DNA of 42,745 nucleotides. It comes from Ophioceras dolichostomum (lineage: Eukaryota > Ascomycota > Sordariomycetes > Magnaporthales > Ophioceraceae). The stretch spans positions 1 to 42,745 of the forward strand of contig PYST01000327.1 in the NCBI GenBank assembly GCA_003049485.1, in the 5' to 3' direction. This document shows positions 22,083 to 33,683 of this stretch, piece by piece (the first letter of the stretch is position 1; the number at the start of each line of letters is the position of its first letter). The translations under genes and the position numbers were made by a program. The notes under the pieces were generated by a model that was given only the letters and a program-made list of their open reading frames with translations, did no database searches and was not told the DNA's origin.

Positions 22083-24605
22083 TTAGTACGGGCTAGCCGC
22101 GTTGCTGATCCCGCTGTAGTAGTTGATCCACTTAAAGATCTCGGTGTGCCACACCAGGCTATTCTCCGGGCTTAGCACCCAGTGGTTCTCGTCCGGGAAG
22201 TTGAGGAACTTGCTCGGAACCCCCTTGGTCTGCAGCACGTTAAACAGCAGGATGCCCTCGGACACCGGCAAGCGGAAGTCGAGGTCGTTGTGCACCACAA
22301 AGTGCGGGGTCGCCCAGTTGTCGACGTACAGCAGTGGGTTGTGGTCGTAGTAAGGAGAGCCCGGCTTCAGACCGGTCTCGTTGAAGGGGCCGGCGAAGTC
22401 GTGGTCCATGAACCACAGCTCCTCACTAGCGTACTGGTTCAGGGTGGACGTGCAGCCGTCGTGCGTAACGAGGGCCTTGAACCAGCGGCCCATCTCATGA
22501 CCCTGCATCCTGTTGATGGGGAAGGAGAAAGGTGGTTGGAAGGTCAGAAGCTGAGCAAAGTAGGTACCTAGATATGGCAGATTGTTGGGCAAGTTGGGAT
22601 GCAATGCAATACGCTTCGCTTACCAGTTCGTCATGTAACCACCGAAAGAGGCGCCCGCCTCAATTCCCCGGGACGTGTCCACATACGGTAGTGACTCATT
22701 GACGTACTTCCAGGCATGGACCAGGTCCCAGTACGGGTACGTGCCCCAGCGACCCTGGACGGCATCCGTCAGGTTCTGCCCGAAGCCCGTCGAGGCTGTC
22801 GGGTTAGGTGCGATGACCACGTAGCCCTGGTCGGCCCAGACCTTGAAGTTCCAGCGCGTGCTCCACGAGTTGAAGTGCGCGCCCTGCGGCCCGCCGTGCG
22901 TGATGAAGGCGAGCGGGTACTTCTTGGACGGGTCGAAGCCGGCGGGGTACACGATCCAGGCCTGTTGCTTGATCTCGGACGTGTTGGTCGTGTAGTAGAA
23001 CTCCGACACGTCGGCCGAGCTCAGGCCGGCTAGCTCGGCATCGACCTTGTTAGCCTGGAAGTACGTCTTGATGACTCCACCGCCGGCAGCGTCGACAGTG
23101 TAGATGTCGCGGCTGGTCCAGATCTTGGCGTCCGATACGAGGATCGAGCCGTCAGCGAGCACATAGTAACCGGCGGCGACGCCCTCGTCCGTGAGGTTGA
23201 CGGGCTTGTACAAGTTGCCCGCCGTCAGCGGCACTGCGAAGATGCGCTGTCTGGCATAGTCACTGGCGTCGGTGTAGATGGTCGACGAGTCGTTCGACCA
23301 CTTGATCGCGCCGACAGGCCGGTCCCAATCGCCAGCAAGACGAGTGATCTCGAACGGGCCGCTGGTCGAGCTGACGTCGGCCACATACAGGATGCTGCGG
23401 TCCGACTCGTAGTAGATGCCGTTCATCTGCGCGTAGCCGATCTTGCTGCTGTCGGGAGAGAAGGTCGGGCTGGACGTGGCGCCCTGCGTCTCGGGGTACT
23501 TGGCGCTGCCTCGGGGGTTGATCGGGATCGCGTCGGAGGATGTGCCCTCGAAGGGGGCGAGGTAGATCTGCGTGCTCGTGAAATTGGCCAGAGGCAGGCC
23601 GATGTCCTTGGTCACGAAAGCCACCTTGCTGCCGTCGGGGGAGAGGTCGTAGTCGCCCGGGCCACCCAGGTCGTAGGGGCTCTCGGCAACGATCGCGTCC
23701 TTGATCCCTGTCACGTAGTTCTGGAGGGAGCCATCGAAGGCATAACCCCCACTGTCGGACTTGAGAGTCCCGCCAAAGACAGCATTCTTCTCCGCCGACA
23801 GCCAGTAGTCCTAGTTACAACAATATCTAAGGTCAGCCCAGGCCAGGCGGAACTAGCGGCAGACTGGCAGGAGGGGTTCCGCGCGCGTGTGGCTGGTCCC
23901 ACTGGTCAGGTCGCTTGCTTACCCAGTGTCGCACAAAGATCGAGCTGTAGATGCGGCCGGTGTTCGCGGATGCGGCCGCGGTCGCCGGGTTATACGCCGT
24001 CCCATTAGGATACGCCTTCGTGTACAACAGGAACCGGATGTCGCCCGAGGAGGTCTGAGCGGCCTTGAGACCGGAGAAGGGAGCCGGCAGAGATGCTACC
24101 AGGGTCGCGTTGGATAATGACAGCAGGTCGGCGGAGTACAGGCTGATTCCGCCGTCGCCCTCCTCGTTGGTGCTGTTGACGTAGAGGATGCTGGTAGGTG
24201 TGGATCCAACAAACACCACTTCAGAGATGCTGGAGCCATTGTACCAGGAGGTGATATCACCGGTCTTGAGGTTCAGAAGGTTCCAACCCCTGGCTCGGCT
24301 GGTGGTCGCGAACGAGTACTTCGACCATGAGAAGATAGCGTATTCCTGCGACAATGTAAGCGACGTGGAATGGGATGGGACATGGACAGGTAGGTCGATG
24401 GGGGGGGGGGNGGGGGGGGGGGGTTGAAGTGAGAGCGACGGTGATGGCAATGGCTCGGGCTTGTTGGCTAGCAGTCACTTACGCCAGAAGGGTTGGGCAG
24501 AGCGTCCGAGTACCGATTCGCCCCGAGCATTGTTTCGGGAGTTATGGCGGCGGCGGGGAGGGCAGCCAGCGCCGCCGCGACAAGGACCTTGGTTTGGACC
24601 TTCAT
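22083..24605 (-). CDS. dpp5: Dipeptidyl peptidase 5, secreted (S9 family)
   Basis: Four exons (24483-24605, 23923-24345, 22624-23810, 22083-22509) give 719 residues, close to the roughly 720 of Aspergillus DppV. Introns are 137, 112 and 114 bp. Residues 1-20 are a signal peptide (MKVQTKVLVAAALAALPAAA). A beta-propeller-like N-terminal part (for example YDLGGPGDYDLSPDGSKVAF) precedes an alpha/beta-hydrolase domain with nucleophile Ser570 in GASFGGYMTNW. Asp655 (DLDFRLP) and His687 (DENHWV) complete the triad. The enzyme removes N-terminal dipeptides (X-Ala, His-Ser, Ser-Tyr type in studied relatives) outside the cell. Several NxS/T sites are present. Exon 3 ends inside the nucleophile motif (W578 is split). 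Intron 1 contains a G run with an undetermined base; the coding sequence is unaffected. Confidence 0.95.
24400..24423. repeat. Poly-G run with one undetermined base
   Basis: A homopolymer of about 23 G surrounds a single N at 24411, inside intron 1 of dpp5. The length of the run is probably not reliably determined. Confidence 0.8.
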
Positions 24606-27149
24606 CTTTGCCTTTCTGCCGTCTGCCTGTCGGGTTTGCCGACTTCACAGGGTCGCAAAAAGATGCGACTGCTGCTGGTGCTGGTGCTAATGCTTCTGGT
24701 ATTGACCGGAGAGCGAGTGAGGGACGCACATCTCTTGGACTTCGACAACGTCCTGGCCAGGAAGACCCGGCGGCTTTTATTTAGACCAGACGAACGAACG
24801 AGCTCGAGGTCAGGTCGGTCCGAACGCATTTGTTAATCCTATCCTTGAACTTCACTGGGAGACAGGAACAAAGGAACCGCAGCGAGACACGCAGGGAATG
24901 TACATGTCGGTTCCATGGCTTGCATAGCTTGCATGGCAGGGACACGAAGGAAGGGACCTTGCGTCAGCGTCGCGGGGGGTTACGAATTCGGAATTCACGA
25001 ACCGTGGTTGTGAATCCAGAGAGGCATGCGGGATGTGGTGGTACGAGTCCAGGCTGATGACTGGCGACCTGCCCTGCTGCCCTACGACCCTGGCGGGCAA
25101 GAGATGAGCAGGAATGGGTCCCCGGGTCGAGGTCTGGCGGCTTCACCACCCCGCTTCTGGCTTCCTATCGCCGGGCCCAGCACTCCAAGAATCGAGTGGA
25201 CGCTCCGCAGAAGCTCCGCATCACCAGTCAGCGACAGTTCTGACCTGCCGCGGGGAGTTTGCATGTGGTTCTTTGCCGCAAGCTTCAGTGAGAAGAGCGG
25301 GCGCCACTTGGTGGGGAAGAGCTCGGGGTTCCTGGCCAGCGGCTCCGAAGCTCCATCCATGCTGTCATGCAAGAAGTGCGACCTTCCTGTTCCGGAGCCG
25401 ACCTCGTCATTTCCACCTCGGTGCCTCGCCATCGACGGTGATGGACCGGTTTTGAGCGCGCAATTGCCGACTGACTTGGTAGTTTTACCCTCGGCTTCAA
25501 TCCGCATCCCCTCCCTCGCCCCTAAACTTCACTGGACCCGCGTGACGTGATGCGGGCTTTTTGAGTTGTCACTCCAGGTGGGCAGGTTCACAAACTTTCC
25601 TCGTTGTGCTTCTGTTGACAATTGGTGGGGAATCCTGGACCCAGTGCCCCCAGTTGTCTCGGGGTATCAACGCCGGGTCTGCTGGTGCCAGGATGTTTTC
25701 GGGAAGGCAGTTTGTGATGCCGTCATGCTGACGATTATTGCCCAACCAATCGACATCAATTTCCCCTCCTTGGTCACCCAATCTCTCGTGCGCCGCGAGC
25801 AGATTGGAGACAGGCGTAGTTCCACAGGGCTAGGCGACAGAGGGAAGCTGTTTTTGTTTTGGTGAGGGGTATCAGGAAGGTGGACGATCCTCACCTCGAT
25901 CCCTGGTCAATGCTGACAGAACGGACCATTGATGCCCCGACCATCCTAGCGCGTCAGACTCAGAACACCTCCCTCCCTTATTACGGCGTACGGCCTCCTA
26001 GAGATTGACCCCTACACCGCAGTGACGCGATGATGCTCTACGATGTCGCCCAAGCTATGTACCCTCCTTATCCTGTATATGTGTACCCTGCCTCAACAAC
26101 GATTGGCTTGCGAGGGATGAGGCCGTTCAGCCCGGAATACCAGATACAATTTCCAAGTCCACCCCCGCGCTGCCATGCACCCCGGTTCAAGATCGATTGT
26201 CATAGAGGAGCGAGAAGTCATTGGCGTTTCAAAAAAAAAACCCCGTTGGAGAAAGACGAATCGAGGTTTGGGCGTTGATGGGCTGGTCGCTGATGAAGAA
26301 TGTTCGATTTAGGTGTGTGGGTCAGCCAAGCGGCAAGCAAAGTACCGCAACGGGTAACCTGGATTGGGATTACAGATCATCAGCCTCAAACCGGCACGAT
26401 GGGGTCACGAACTACATCTCCGTCATTCTTCGTGTGAAGACACGGAGAGAACATGCGCGCCCGTGGAAGCAACCCAACATGGGCTCGTGGTGATGAGGTT
26501 GTACCAGAGAGTATCCTTGGTGATAACGGTCAGGGTTCGCCTCGCAGTTCCCCTCGCGGCCGCCTCCAAGTCCAGTCCGCTTACAAGATTGCTGGATTTA
26601 CGTTGCAGAGACAGTGAGTGGGTGATGTGCAACACGCTAACTCGTGAGAGGAACCGTACGCGCCCCGTTCGGTATTTAGCTGTCGTCACTCCAAAACTAC
26701 CCTTCTCTCGGCAGGCTGCTGTGCAGAAGCTTTCACGTTACCCCGCATACTTTGACCATCTTAGGCCTAAGCTTCTAAGCTATGAAATTGAGCATCCGGG
26801 AATTGTAAGACACAAGCCCCACCCAACCCATAGGATGGTACACCTCGGCCCCCTGCGATGAGTATACTTCGAACAGTTTCCAGGTGGGCAGCTTAAAACT
26901 AGACGGGGTCGTAACCTCATGTTATGGAAGCATCGTATCGTCGTATCGACACCTCAGACGGCTAGCCGGGAGTATCTGATTCGCGGCACCCCGATCCCGC
27001 AACCTGTGGAGAGCCTGAAGCCGAAACTTAATCCAGATGGGGGACTAGGAACTTATGGGATCACCATAGGTTCTTTTGTTATCACTCAGTCTCCCCACGC
27101 CATCATCGCCAGCGGCGTCCTGCGCGATAACGCCTAGGGCATCCCCCGC
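24606..27149. other. Gene-poor stretch, no gene recognised
   Basis: About 2.5 kb from the dpp5 start to the first recognisable relic of the ABC transporter. Open frames such as 25082-25507 (minus, 141 codons) and 26364-26861 (plus) have no domain, signal peptide or exon logic that I can support. I looked for the missing first nucleotide-binding half of the transporter here and found no motif. Confidence 0.5.
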
Positions 27150-30100
27150 CGCGGGACACTTCTGTTCTTCGTCGGGGTTATGAACGCTTGCGGCAGAATC
27201 CTGAAAGAGTTGACGCTGTAGGCGAAGCGACGTATCGTCGACAGGCATGCCCGGTGCGCGCTGCACCACCCCAGCGCGGAGGTGATGGTGGCCATGGTGT
27301 TGGTCAACAAAGTCGTCGACGCGGTCATGATGAAGGTCATCCCCCTCTTTATGGGCAACCTCCGGCACGGCGCCGGCCGCTTCCTCTTTGTAACTCTTGT
27401 CAACTCTAGCGTGACCACGGCCATGTCGATGCTGTTCTGCACCATCGGTCGGTCACCAAGGCGGTCTCCCAGGCCCTCACCCCCGCCGCCGTGCTGCTGC
27501 TCGGTGTCTTGCTATACTCGATTTCGCCATCCCGACGATCTGCTGAACGAGTTTGCTGGCAAGAGCTTCAGCTGCACCACGTTCGTGCCGATGGGACCGG
27601 GTTACGATCCACCCCCTGCCCCAAACCAGCGCGCCTGCTTCACCGAGGGAGCCCGTCCTGGGAAGACTTCGTCAACAGCGACGAGAATCTCGAGTCGTTG
27701 TACGGCACCCACGAGTATTAATGGGCTAATTCTTCGAAATCTTGAAAGCGTTCATCGTGGCGTTCATGTTCCTGCACCTGTTGTCCACCGAGTTTGTAGC
27801 CTGCGAGCGGTTCAAGGAAGAACTGCTCGGCTTCACACGATAAGGGATGGCACGACGCGCCCACCACCGCAAGGCTTCGCCAGCACCAACCTCAGTGTCA
27901 AGACGATAGCCAGTGACAAGAACGCAGAGAAGTCCCAGCAATAAGGCCCTGCCCCGCAACCTGAAGACGAAGGCAGCAGCGGATCTGACTCTGACATCGA
28001 GAGGCACACCTCGGTCTTCTATTGGAGTGATATCTGCTACGACATCACTCTGAGGTCAAGCCACACCGGCTGCCTGTTGGATCGCATCGACAGCTGGGTC
28101 CGGCCCGGCACACTGACAGCGCTGATGAGATTCGCCGGCGCGGGCAAAATAACCCTTTTCAGCGTCCTCGCTAGCCGCGCTAACATGTACATAGGCGTGA
28201 TTTCTGGAGAGAGTCCCGTGGACGGCAAGCTGCACGAGGACGCCTTCCAGCGCAAGACCGGCTACGCCCAGCAGCAGGACCTCCACCTGGCTACAAGCAC
28301 CGTTCGCGAAGCCCTCGCCTTCTCGGTAACCCTCCGCCAGCCGGCGCTCTATTCGCAGGAGCAGAAGCTGGCGTACGCGGGCACAGTTTCGGTTTGCTCG
28401 GCGTGGAAGACTGACGCAATCGTCGGAATCCCACAGGCGGGCCTGAACGTGGGGGAACGCAAGCGCCTTGCCATCGGTGTCGAGCTCGTAGGCCTCCCGT
28501 GGACTTCTTCTATTCGAAGGCGATCCCACCTCAGGCCCCAATAGCAAGACGAGCCGGTCTATCCGTAACCCAATGTAGAGCTAACTCGCAACGTCTAACC
28601 AGTACTGTGCACCACCCACCACCCACCAGCCACCGTCCACGCTGCTTTTCAGCGTTTCGATAGGGTGCTGCTCCTAGCCGAAGGCGGCAAGGCGGTGTAC
28701 TTCGACGAGTTTGGGAGCAATGCGGAGACGATGGTCGACTACTTCGTCCGGAACGGGGAGCCGGACTCTTCTCCCGGCGTGAACCCCATGCTTACGGCTA
28801 CCAGGGTAGAGCCGGGTCTACATACGGAAATATACCGGTCGGCCATGTGGGGGCAGTCGCCGGAGTACGAGCGGTGGAGCGCGAGCTAGATAGGCTGGCT
28901 GATGGACGCGATGGTTAGGATAAGAGCTGGGTAGAGAGCGAAGCTGCTGAAGATACGAGGAGGGGTCGTGATGCCACCACCTATGACGAATTCGCTGCGC
29001 CTTGGTCGGTGCGGCTGGTTGAGGCTACTCGTTGCGTGTTCGAGTTGCTGTCATGTGGTGCGGTGAGTGATCTAATCCTTCGGGGCACTCACTCTTCTGG
29101 CCCACAATGTTCGAATGATGACATCTCGTTTTATACTAATTTTCCTCGAAGGACCTCGGCTGGCAAGACCTAACTTTGTTTTGACTAGGCCATCTTTACT
29201 AGATTCTCGCTCTTAGATGCCGAGAACACCATGCGGTGCCTCCAAAACCAGCTGTTCGGCATATTTACCTCCCGTATCATTTTCGGCCAGCTGGTGTCCC
29301 AAGCCATGTCTATGTTTATTGGGCAGAGAACACTATACGAAGCCTATAAGCGACCATCCAACGTTTACACTCAAAGGTCACCTTCTTGGCGATATTCTCG
29401 TGGAATTGTTCTGGAACGCGGTACGCAGTCCCTAGTATTGTAGCTTCGTCGTCACCAAATATGCTAACTGTTGAACCACTGGGTGCACCTCTCTGCACCC
29501 ATGAGGAACTAGTTGCCTTAGTCATCAAGGCATCCACCTCAACAGACCTCAGATCACGTGGACCCTCAGGAGTCACCTACAAAAGCACTCCCTCCAGCCC
29601 ACGCGTAGACTAGCTTTTTCCCTTCCTCGTACATCATCAGAATCAACAGATTGGTTTACCACACGCGTGTCTTTTCCAATTGGAACCCTGGCCTTCCAAC
29701 ACTAACGTCCATCTTTGTGCCTACCTGATCCTCACAGGTCATGTTACTCTATTGCTTTACATGCGAGTGCTACCGCATTGTCCTGTATCGCCATCGCGAC
29801 CCGCAGAGACGCCGTACACTCGCGGGGTCTGGCCATGATCCTCCTAGTCTGAGCTTTCTTTATGCTTGCCAACAGCTTCGCGAACATGACTATCGCAGCG
29901 ATCGAGACTTCCGAGGTGGCCGGCAAAGTTCTCCTTTTCGTATCGAAGCCATGCTCACCCGAAAAGATGCATCGTACTTCGCTGGCATGTCAGCTGACAC
30001 GGCGAACTGCAGAGTCCTCCGAAGCTACCCGGCTTCTGGTTCTTCATATGTCACGTAAGCCCATTCACCTGAGTGGTCGAAGGGCTCCTTCCCGGGCACT

Positions 30101-30380
30101 GGACTGGCCAACAAGCGCAAAGACAATGAGTGGCTGGCCTTCAAGGCCCCGATCGTTACGAGCTGTGGCCAGAACATAATGCCTTACATCGCGTGGCCGG
30201 GGGATACGTCGAGGACCTGATGACAACGTCTGACTGATGTTGGCATTGTGCCATCGCGACCACAAACGATTACTTGGCGTATCCTTCAGCAAACGTCGGA
30301 GGCTTCGGGCTGCGTTGGGTGCATGCGGTGTTCAGCATTTCGGCGGCGGTAGCGCTAGCATAGCGGAAAGGTCTCGGAAA
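27150..30380 (+). pseudogene. Decayed PDR-type ABC transporter
   Basis: Fragments occur in the right order but in shifting frames with stops. Transmembrane half one: LLFFVGVMNACGRILKELTL near 27155, RRIVDRHARCALHHPSAE near 27230, MGNLRHGAGRFLFVTLVNSS near 27350. Extracellular loop: FAGKSFSCTTFVPMGPGYDP near 27560. Then FVACERFKEELLGFTR near 27800. Second nucleotide-binding domain: FYWSDICYDI, a damaged Walker A (GAGKITLF where GAGKTTL is expected) near 28140, and GLNVGERKRLAIGVEL near 28450. TTHHPP stands for the usual TIHQPS near 28600. Later pieces: NTMRCLQNQLFGIF near 29225, ANSFANMTIAAIETSE near 29870, and the C-terminal GLRWVHAVFSISAAVAL near 30310. The first nucleotide-binding domain is missing. 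Intact relatives are roughly 1400-1500 residue drug/lipid exporters. No functional product is possible. Confidence 0.85.
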
Positions 30381-30406
30381 AAAAGAATGTAAAGTCTCAG
30401 AGGAAG

Positions 30407-30422
30407 AACTACCTAGGTAGTT
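30407..30422. repeat. 16-bp perfect palindrome containing TACCTAGGTA
   Basis: AACTACCTAGGTAGTT is its own reverse complement. Its core TACCTAGGTA also occurs at 21134-21143 and 37799-37808, and the rotated form TAGGTACCTA at 22561-22570. Confidence 0.7.
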
Positions 30423-30899
30423 AGACCAGATTGAATTGTTCGCCTCACATACCAGTTACTAGAACATGAGTGGCTTCCACAGATCTTCAGATCTCGGTCG
30501 ACGATGTTTCAATCTACCACTTTCTAAAGGGTCGAGTGATGGGTTGGACGAGAAAGGAGTCGACACGGTTATAACAGAGATGCATAGTTCCTCTGATGTT
30601 TTACCGGGAGCACTATAATTGAGATTGAAACACGTCAAATCGATAGCCTGATAACGTGAGGAACGGGAGGAAGCCAGCTCTAGTTTGGGACAAGACTGCT
30701 AAGGAGTGACTTGTCCTCAAGATCTAGCTAGAGAATGTGATGCTCAGAAGAGCTCTATATACACGAGCAAAGAGCTGTAGAATCTTCTAGAACCGTATTA
30801 CAAATAGTAAAGGCAGTTCTAGAAGAGACGAATTCTGACTTATGTGATAGAAGAAGATAGAAGACAGTAGAAGCTGATAGAAGGTCATGTAGAATAGTG

Positions 30900-30988
30900 T
30901 CCATTCTTGACAGAACAGGTGTTATAAAACATCAATTGCCGCCNTCCATTCTTGACAGAACAGGTGTTATAAAACATCAATTGCCGCC
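30900..30988. repeat. Perfect 44-bp duplication flanking a single N
   Basis: The 44 bases at 30900-30943 are repeated exactly at 30945-30988 with one undetermined base between them at 30944. Identical overlapping ends joined by one N are what an assembler leaves when it abuts two contigs whose ends overlap, so only one copy may be real. The second copy runs into the hairpin TTGCCGC-CT-GCGGCAA (30981-30996). Confidence 0.85.
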
Positions 30989-31100
30989 TGCGGCAACCAA
31001 TGTTTCCTTTTCATTGATGCAACCCCTCCAGCAGAGCTTTCCTTTTCATCCCCTACCGCCCGAAGCCGAAATCCAACCACCTCAGCTATAACGCCAGTAT

Positions 31101-31424
31101 TTAACGCAGTCGGGGATACCCAGAAGGGTGGTGGGAAGGCCCGGAAGGCCGGAGAGAGGGCCCGGAAGGGCGGTGGTTGGAGGGCCGGGAAGCGTTAGCC
31201 GTTAAATTCAGTACAGCCACCTCGATCCATCCCTCTCCCCCACACTTCAGGCAGTCGGGATGATCCAACTTCTTCCCCGATCCATTGCACTCAGGGCATT
31301 GTATTCTCTCCTTCTTCGAGCACTTCTGGCGGCAAACCTGCTCCCTTTTTAAATATACCCACCTCCAATCGTCTGTATAATCGCCGCAGTAGGGGCAGAC
31401 GACTTTCTCCTGCGGGTTTGGCAT
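31101..31424 (-). CDS. Small cysteine-rich protein with CxxCxGxG motifs
   Basis: A single exon of 107 residues starts at ATG 31424 (MPNPQEKVVCPYCGD). It carries CPYC, CRQKC, CPECNGSG and CLKCGGEG, that is, two DnaJ-type CxxCxGxG motifs preceded by two more Cys pairs, enough to bind one or two zinc ions. After WIEVAV the composition changes to a low-complexity RPSGPS-type tail encoded by GGCCCGGAAGG-like repeats. The tail may be a read-through into repeat DNA, so the native protein could end near GGEGWIEV or continue through an unseen intron. Function is unknown. The open frame continues upstream of the chosen ATG without homology. Confidence 0.55.
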   Translation of the reverse strand: MPNPQEKVVCPYCGDYTDDWRWVYLKREQVCRQKCSKKERIQCPECNGSGKKLDHPDCLKCGGEGWIEVAVLNLTANASRPSNHRPSGPSLRPSGPSHHPSGYPRLR

Positions 31425-32741
31425 AATTTCGGTTGGAATATAGGGCTTGTCAATAATAGAATCAAAGCATGAGTAAAGCCGGAACGTATTAATGTGACTG
31501 ATAGCTTGAAATGAAAAGAGCAACGTATGATTTCGGTTTGTTTGGAGCTAGTAATAATAAGCTTGATAATGTTTGTAGTAATGATGCGGTTGCAAAGCCG
31601 GAAAGTTCGTGGGCTCCAGCGGATCTTAAATAATCGTTCGAAAAGCATAGCTCGCACTGAAGGATGGACTGGGCGACACCGCAAACTGGCCTTTTGGTTA
31701 AAGGGAATCGGATCCGGGTCAGGTCGATCGAGGCGTCAATCACGGCTTGCAGCATTCCAGGATTCACTTTCGGACTTCGTGGCCACCCAGCCCAGCTCGT
31801 CTTCAAACAAAAAAAACTTTACCTCGCAGGAGATTTGGAAAAGGAGTCAGGCAACCGGCTGGGCTTGGTGCCAGAGCCGGCCTTAGCAGTGGCTGCGACG
31901 ACAGGCAACGACATATTCCAGCCGCAATTCATCCTCGTCTTTAATCCAGACAAAAGTCGAACTGGGGAAGCGGGTCACTTGCTTCTGGCCCATCGTCAAT
32001 TCCAACGCGTATGGGACGGAAGTCACGGCAGCCGGCATACGAAATAGAGGATTCAGGCTGCCACCAAGCTCCCAGCCCAAAATCGAACGCTTGGTGTCCG
32101 AATCAGGTAAATAACACGACTTGACATGCAACAAAGAGGGAGGCACCGATGCCCGAACGACCGTGTCCGGCCGGGTCGCCAAACGCCGTCGAGCTAGGAC
32201 CGGAGACCGAGGCGGCTCCCGTCTCAATGTCGGACTAGATGAGTCACGCGACATGGCTTGAATGTGGCCTCGTAGTTACCTCCGACCCGAAACCGAAACT
32301 GTGCTGTGAGAAGGTGATCTCAGGTCATGGACTGGAGTCACAAGAAAATTGTTGTTAGCAGCATGGTGCCGTTGCCTTTTCTTTCCCCATCGCAAGTCGC
32401 GTATTTCGTTCCGCCTGACGGAAAGTCGAAAGATGAGACCAGTTTGACTACCTTCGTTTGTTCGTCCCGCCTTGGCGACGCTGTTCAGCATACGGGGTGC
32501 ATTAGCCTCTCCTTCACAACCTTTCAGATGTCCTTCTATCGCGACTAAGACTGGCTGGGTAATAAGGCGAGCCCCCTGGACCTCACCACCCCCAAGTTGT
32601 TCAACATCTGCATCAACTTGTGCCAGATCTGCACCGTGATACTGGAACGAGTTCTGATCAGCGATGGTAGATTGCAAGGGCTCTTTCTCTGTGGAAGCAG
32701 TTCGGCGAAGGCTTTTGGAAACCAGAGCCGGCAAGATGCCT

Positions 32742-32803
32742 GGGGTAGTAAGTATAACTGGCATCGAATGGCGGGGTGGTAAGTATGACTGGCATCGAAT
32801 GGC
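32742..32803. repeat. 31-bp tandem duplication
   Basis: Units 32742-32772 and 32773-32803 differ at two positions (both A/G) and end in CTGGCATCGAATGGC. The array is not in a recognised gene; each unit includes a GTAAGTAT word, which looks like a splice donor on the plus strand. Confidence 0.75.
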
Positions 32804-33520
32804 TAAAGGGCTTGTTGTGCGACGAGTTGACCTTGTTCCATCCGATACTCACGGGGTAAAGCCACGACTCCGCGGATTAGGAGGAGCGTATTTGGCCCCG
32901 TGCGCATACGACTTCTGCAAACAAAGTTTTGTTTTTCCTCCAGCTGAAGGACGCCAAGTCGGCAGTGACGACTATGGCCGATGCCCATCCCGTGCCTGAA
33001 TGTTGTCGTTGGTGTGCAAGCAAGTGTCCTCATCAAGAAGTTGACAGACCTTTCGCAGGCAGATGATATCTCTTTGGCGCAAGACGATATCTCTCGGTCG
33101 CAGGCAGATGCAGGAAAGCGCGGGGGGAAGAATTTGCAAACGAGGGGTAATGAGAACTTCTGCCAACTTCAACTGCACATCATCATCACCACACACGGTC
33201 AGGGGTCCTGCCTAATCCAGCCAAGCGCCGAACACCTCCCAGGCACGATGTCACCACACTTCCGGGAACGTCGACCAACCGCAGGGCCACAAGCAATCAG
33301 GGGCCGAGGGAGGGACGCGGGATTGGCCGCGCTCTGCACGCCATCTCTACTGACGGTTTACAAAATTGTCTGACTCTCAGCACGTGGAGGGAGTAAGGGA
33401 GAGGGATGAAAACGGAGGGAAGTGTCAAAGATGGCGGACAGTGTCCCCGGATAGGAAGGCGAGAGAAAAACCTACAGGATTGAGACAGGGGCTAGGAAAC
33501 GGGGCGGGCCCAGATTCAAG

Positions 33521-33528
33521 AAATATAA
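33521..33528 (+). promoter_or_regulatory. TATA-like element upstream of ribonuclease gene
   Basis: AAATATAA lies about 160 bp upstream of the ATG at 33684 in otherwise GC-rich sequence. The call rests on position and sequence only. Confidence 0.35.
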
Positions 33529-33683
33529 GTTTGGCATCTCTCGGATGATCAGTCCCCTCTGAGGCCATCAGACTGTTGCTTCGCGCCCCTGATCCTTGCC
33601 CACATCTGCTTATTCACTTGTGGTGCGCCTCAGCTTGCACACTCTCCTCTCTCGGCAAAACATCGTCGCGTCCTCGATTGACG

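Larger units (their letters stand above)
30381..31100. other. AT-rich repetitive stretch, possible LTR-like remnant
   Basis: After the transporter relic the sequence becomes AT-rich. It holds a 16-bp palindrome (30407-30422), a TATATACAC element near 30757, many TAGAAG/TTCTAGAA words (30775-30885) and a 44-bp duplication around an N. Composition and the TATA-like element resemble a solo LTR, but I could not find matching ends. No gene is seen. Confidence 0.4.
31425..33683. other. Gene-poor stretch with tandem duplication and unidentified open frames
   Basis: Two minus-strand open frames, 31883-32254 and 32276-32764, have fairly protein-like composition (for example KRSILGWELGGSLNP). They show no start context, splice logic or family that I recognise; they may be fragments of one decayed gene. 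A 31-bp tandem duplication lies at 32742-32803. Short direct repeats (GCAGGCAGATG and GATATCTCT, twice each) occur at about 33057-33115. The last 150 bp are the ribonuclease promoter. Confidence 0.4.

Noticed and set aside
24606..27149. First nucleotide-binding half of the PDR transporter
   Set aside because: No Walker A, signature or PDR-specific motif was readable on either strand.
30380..30990. Complete LTR retrotransposon
   Set aside because: TATA-like and repeat words are present, but no paired LTR, primer-binding site or polymerase fragment was found.
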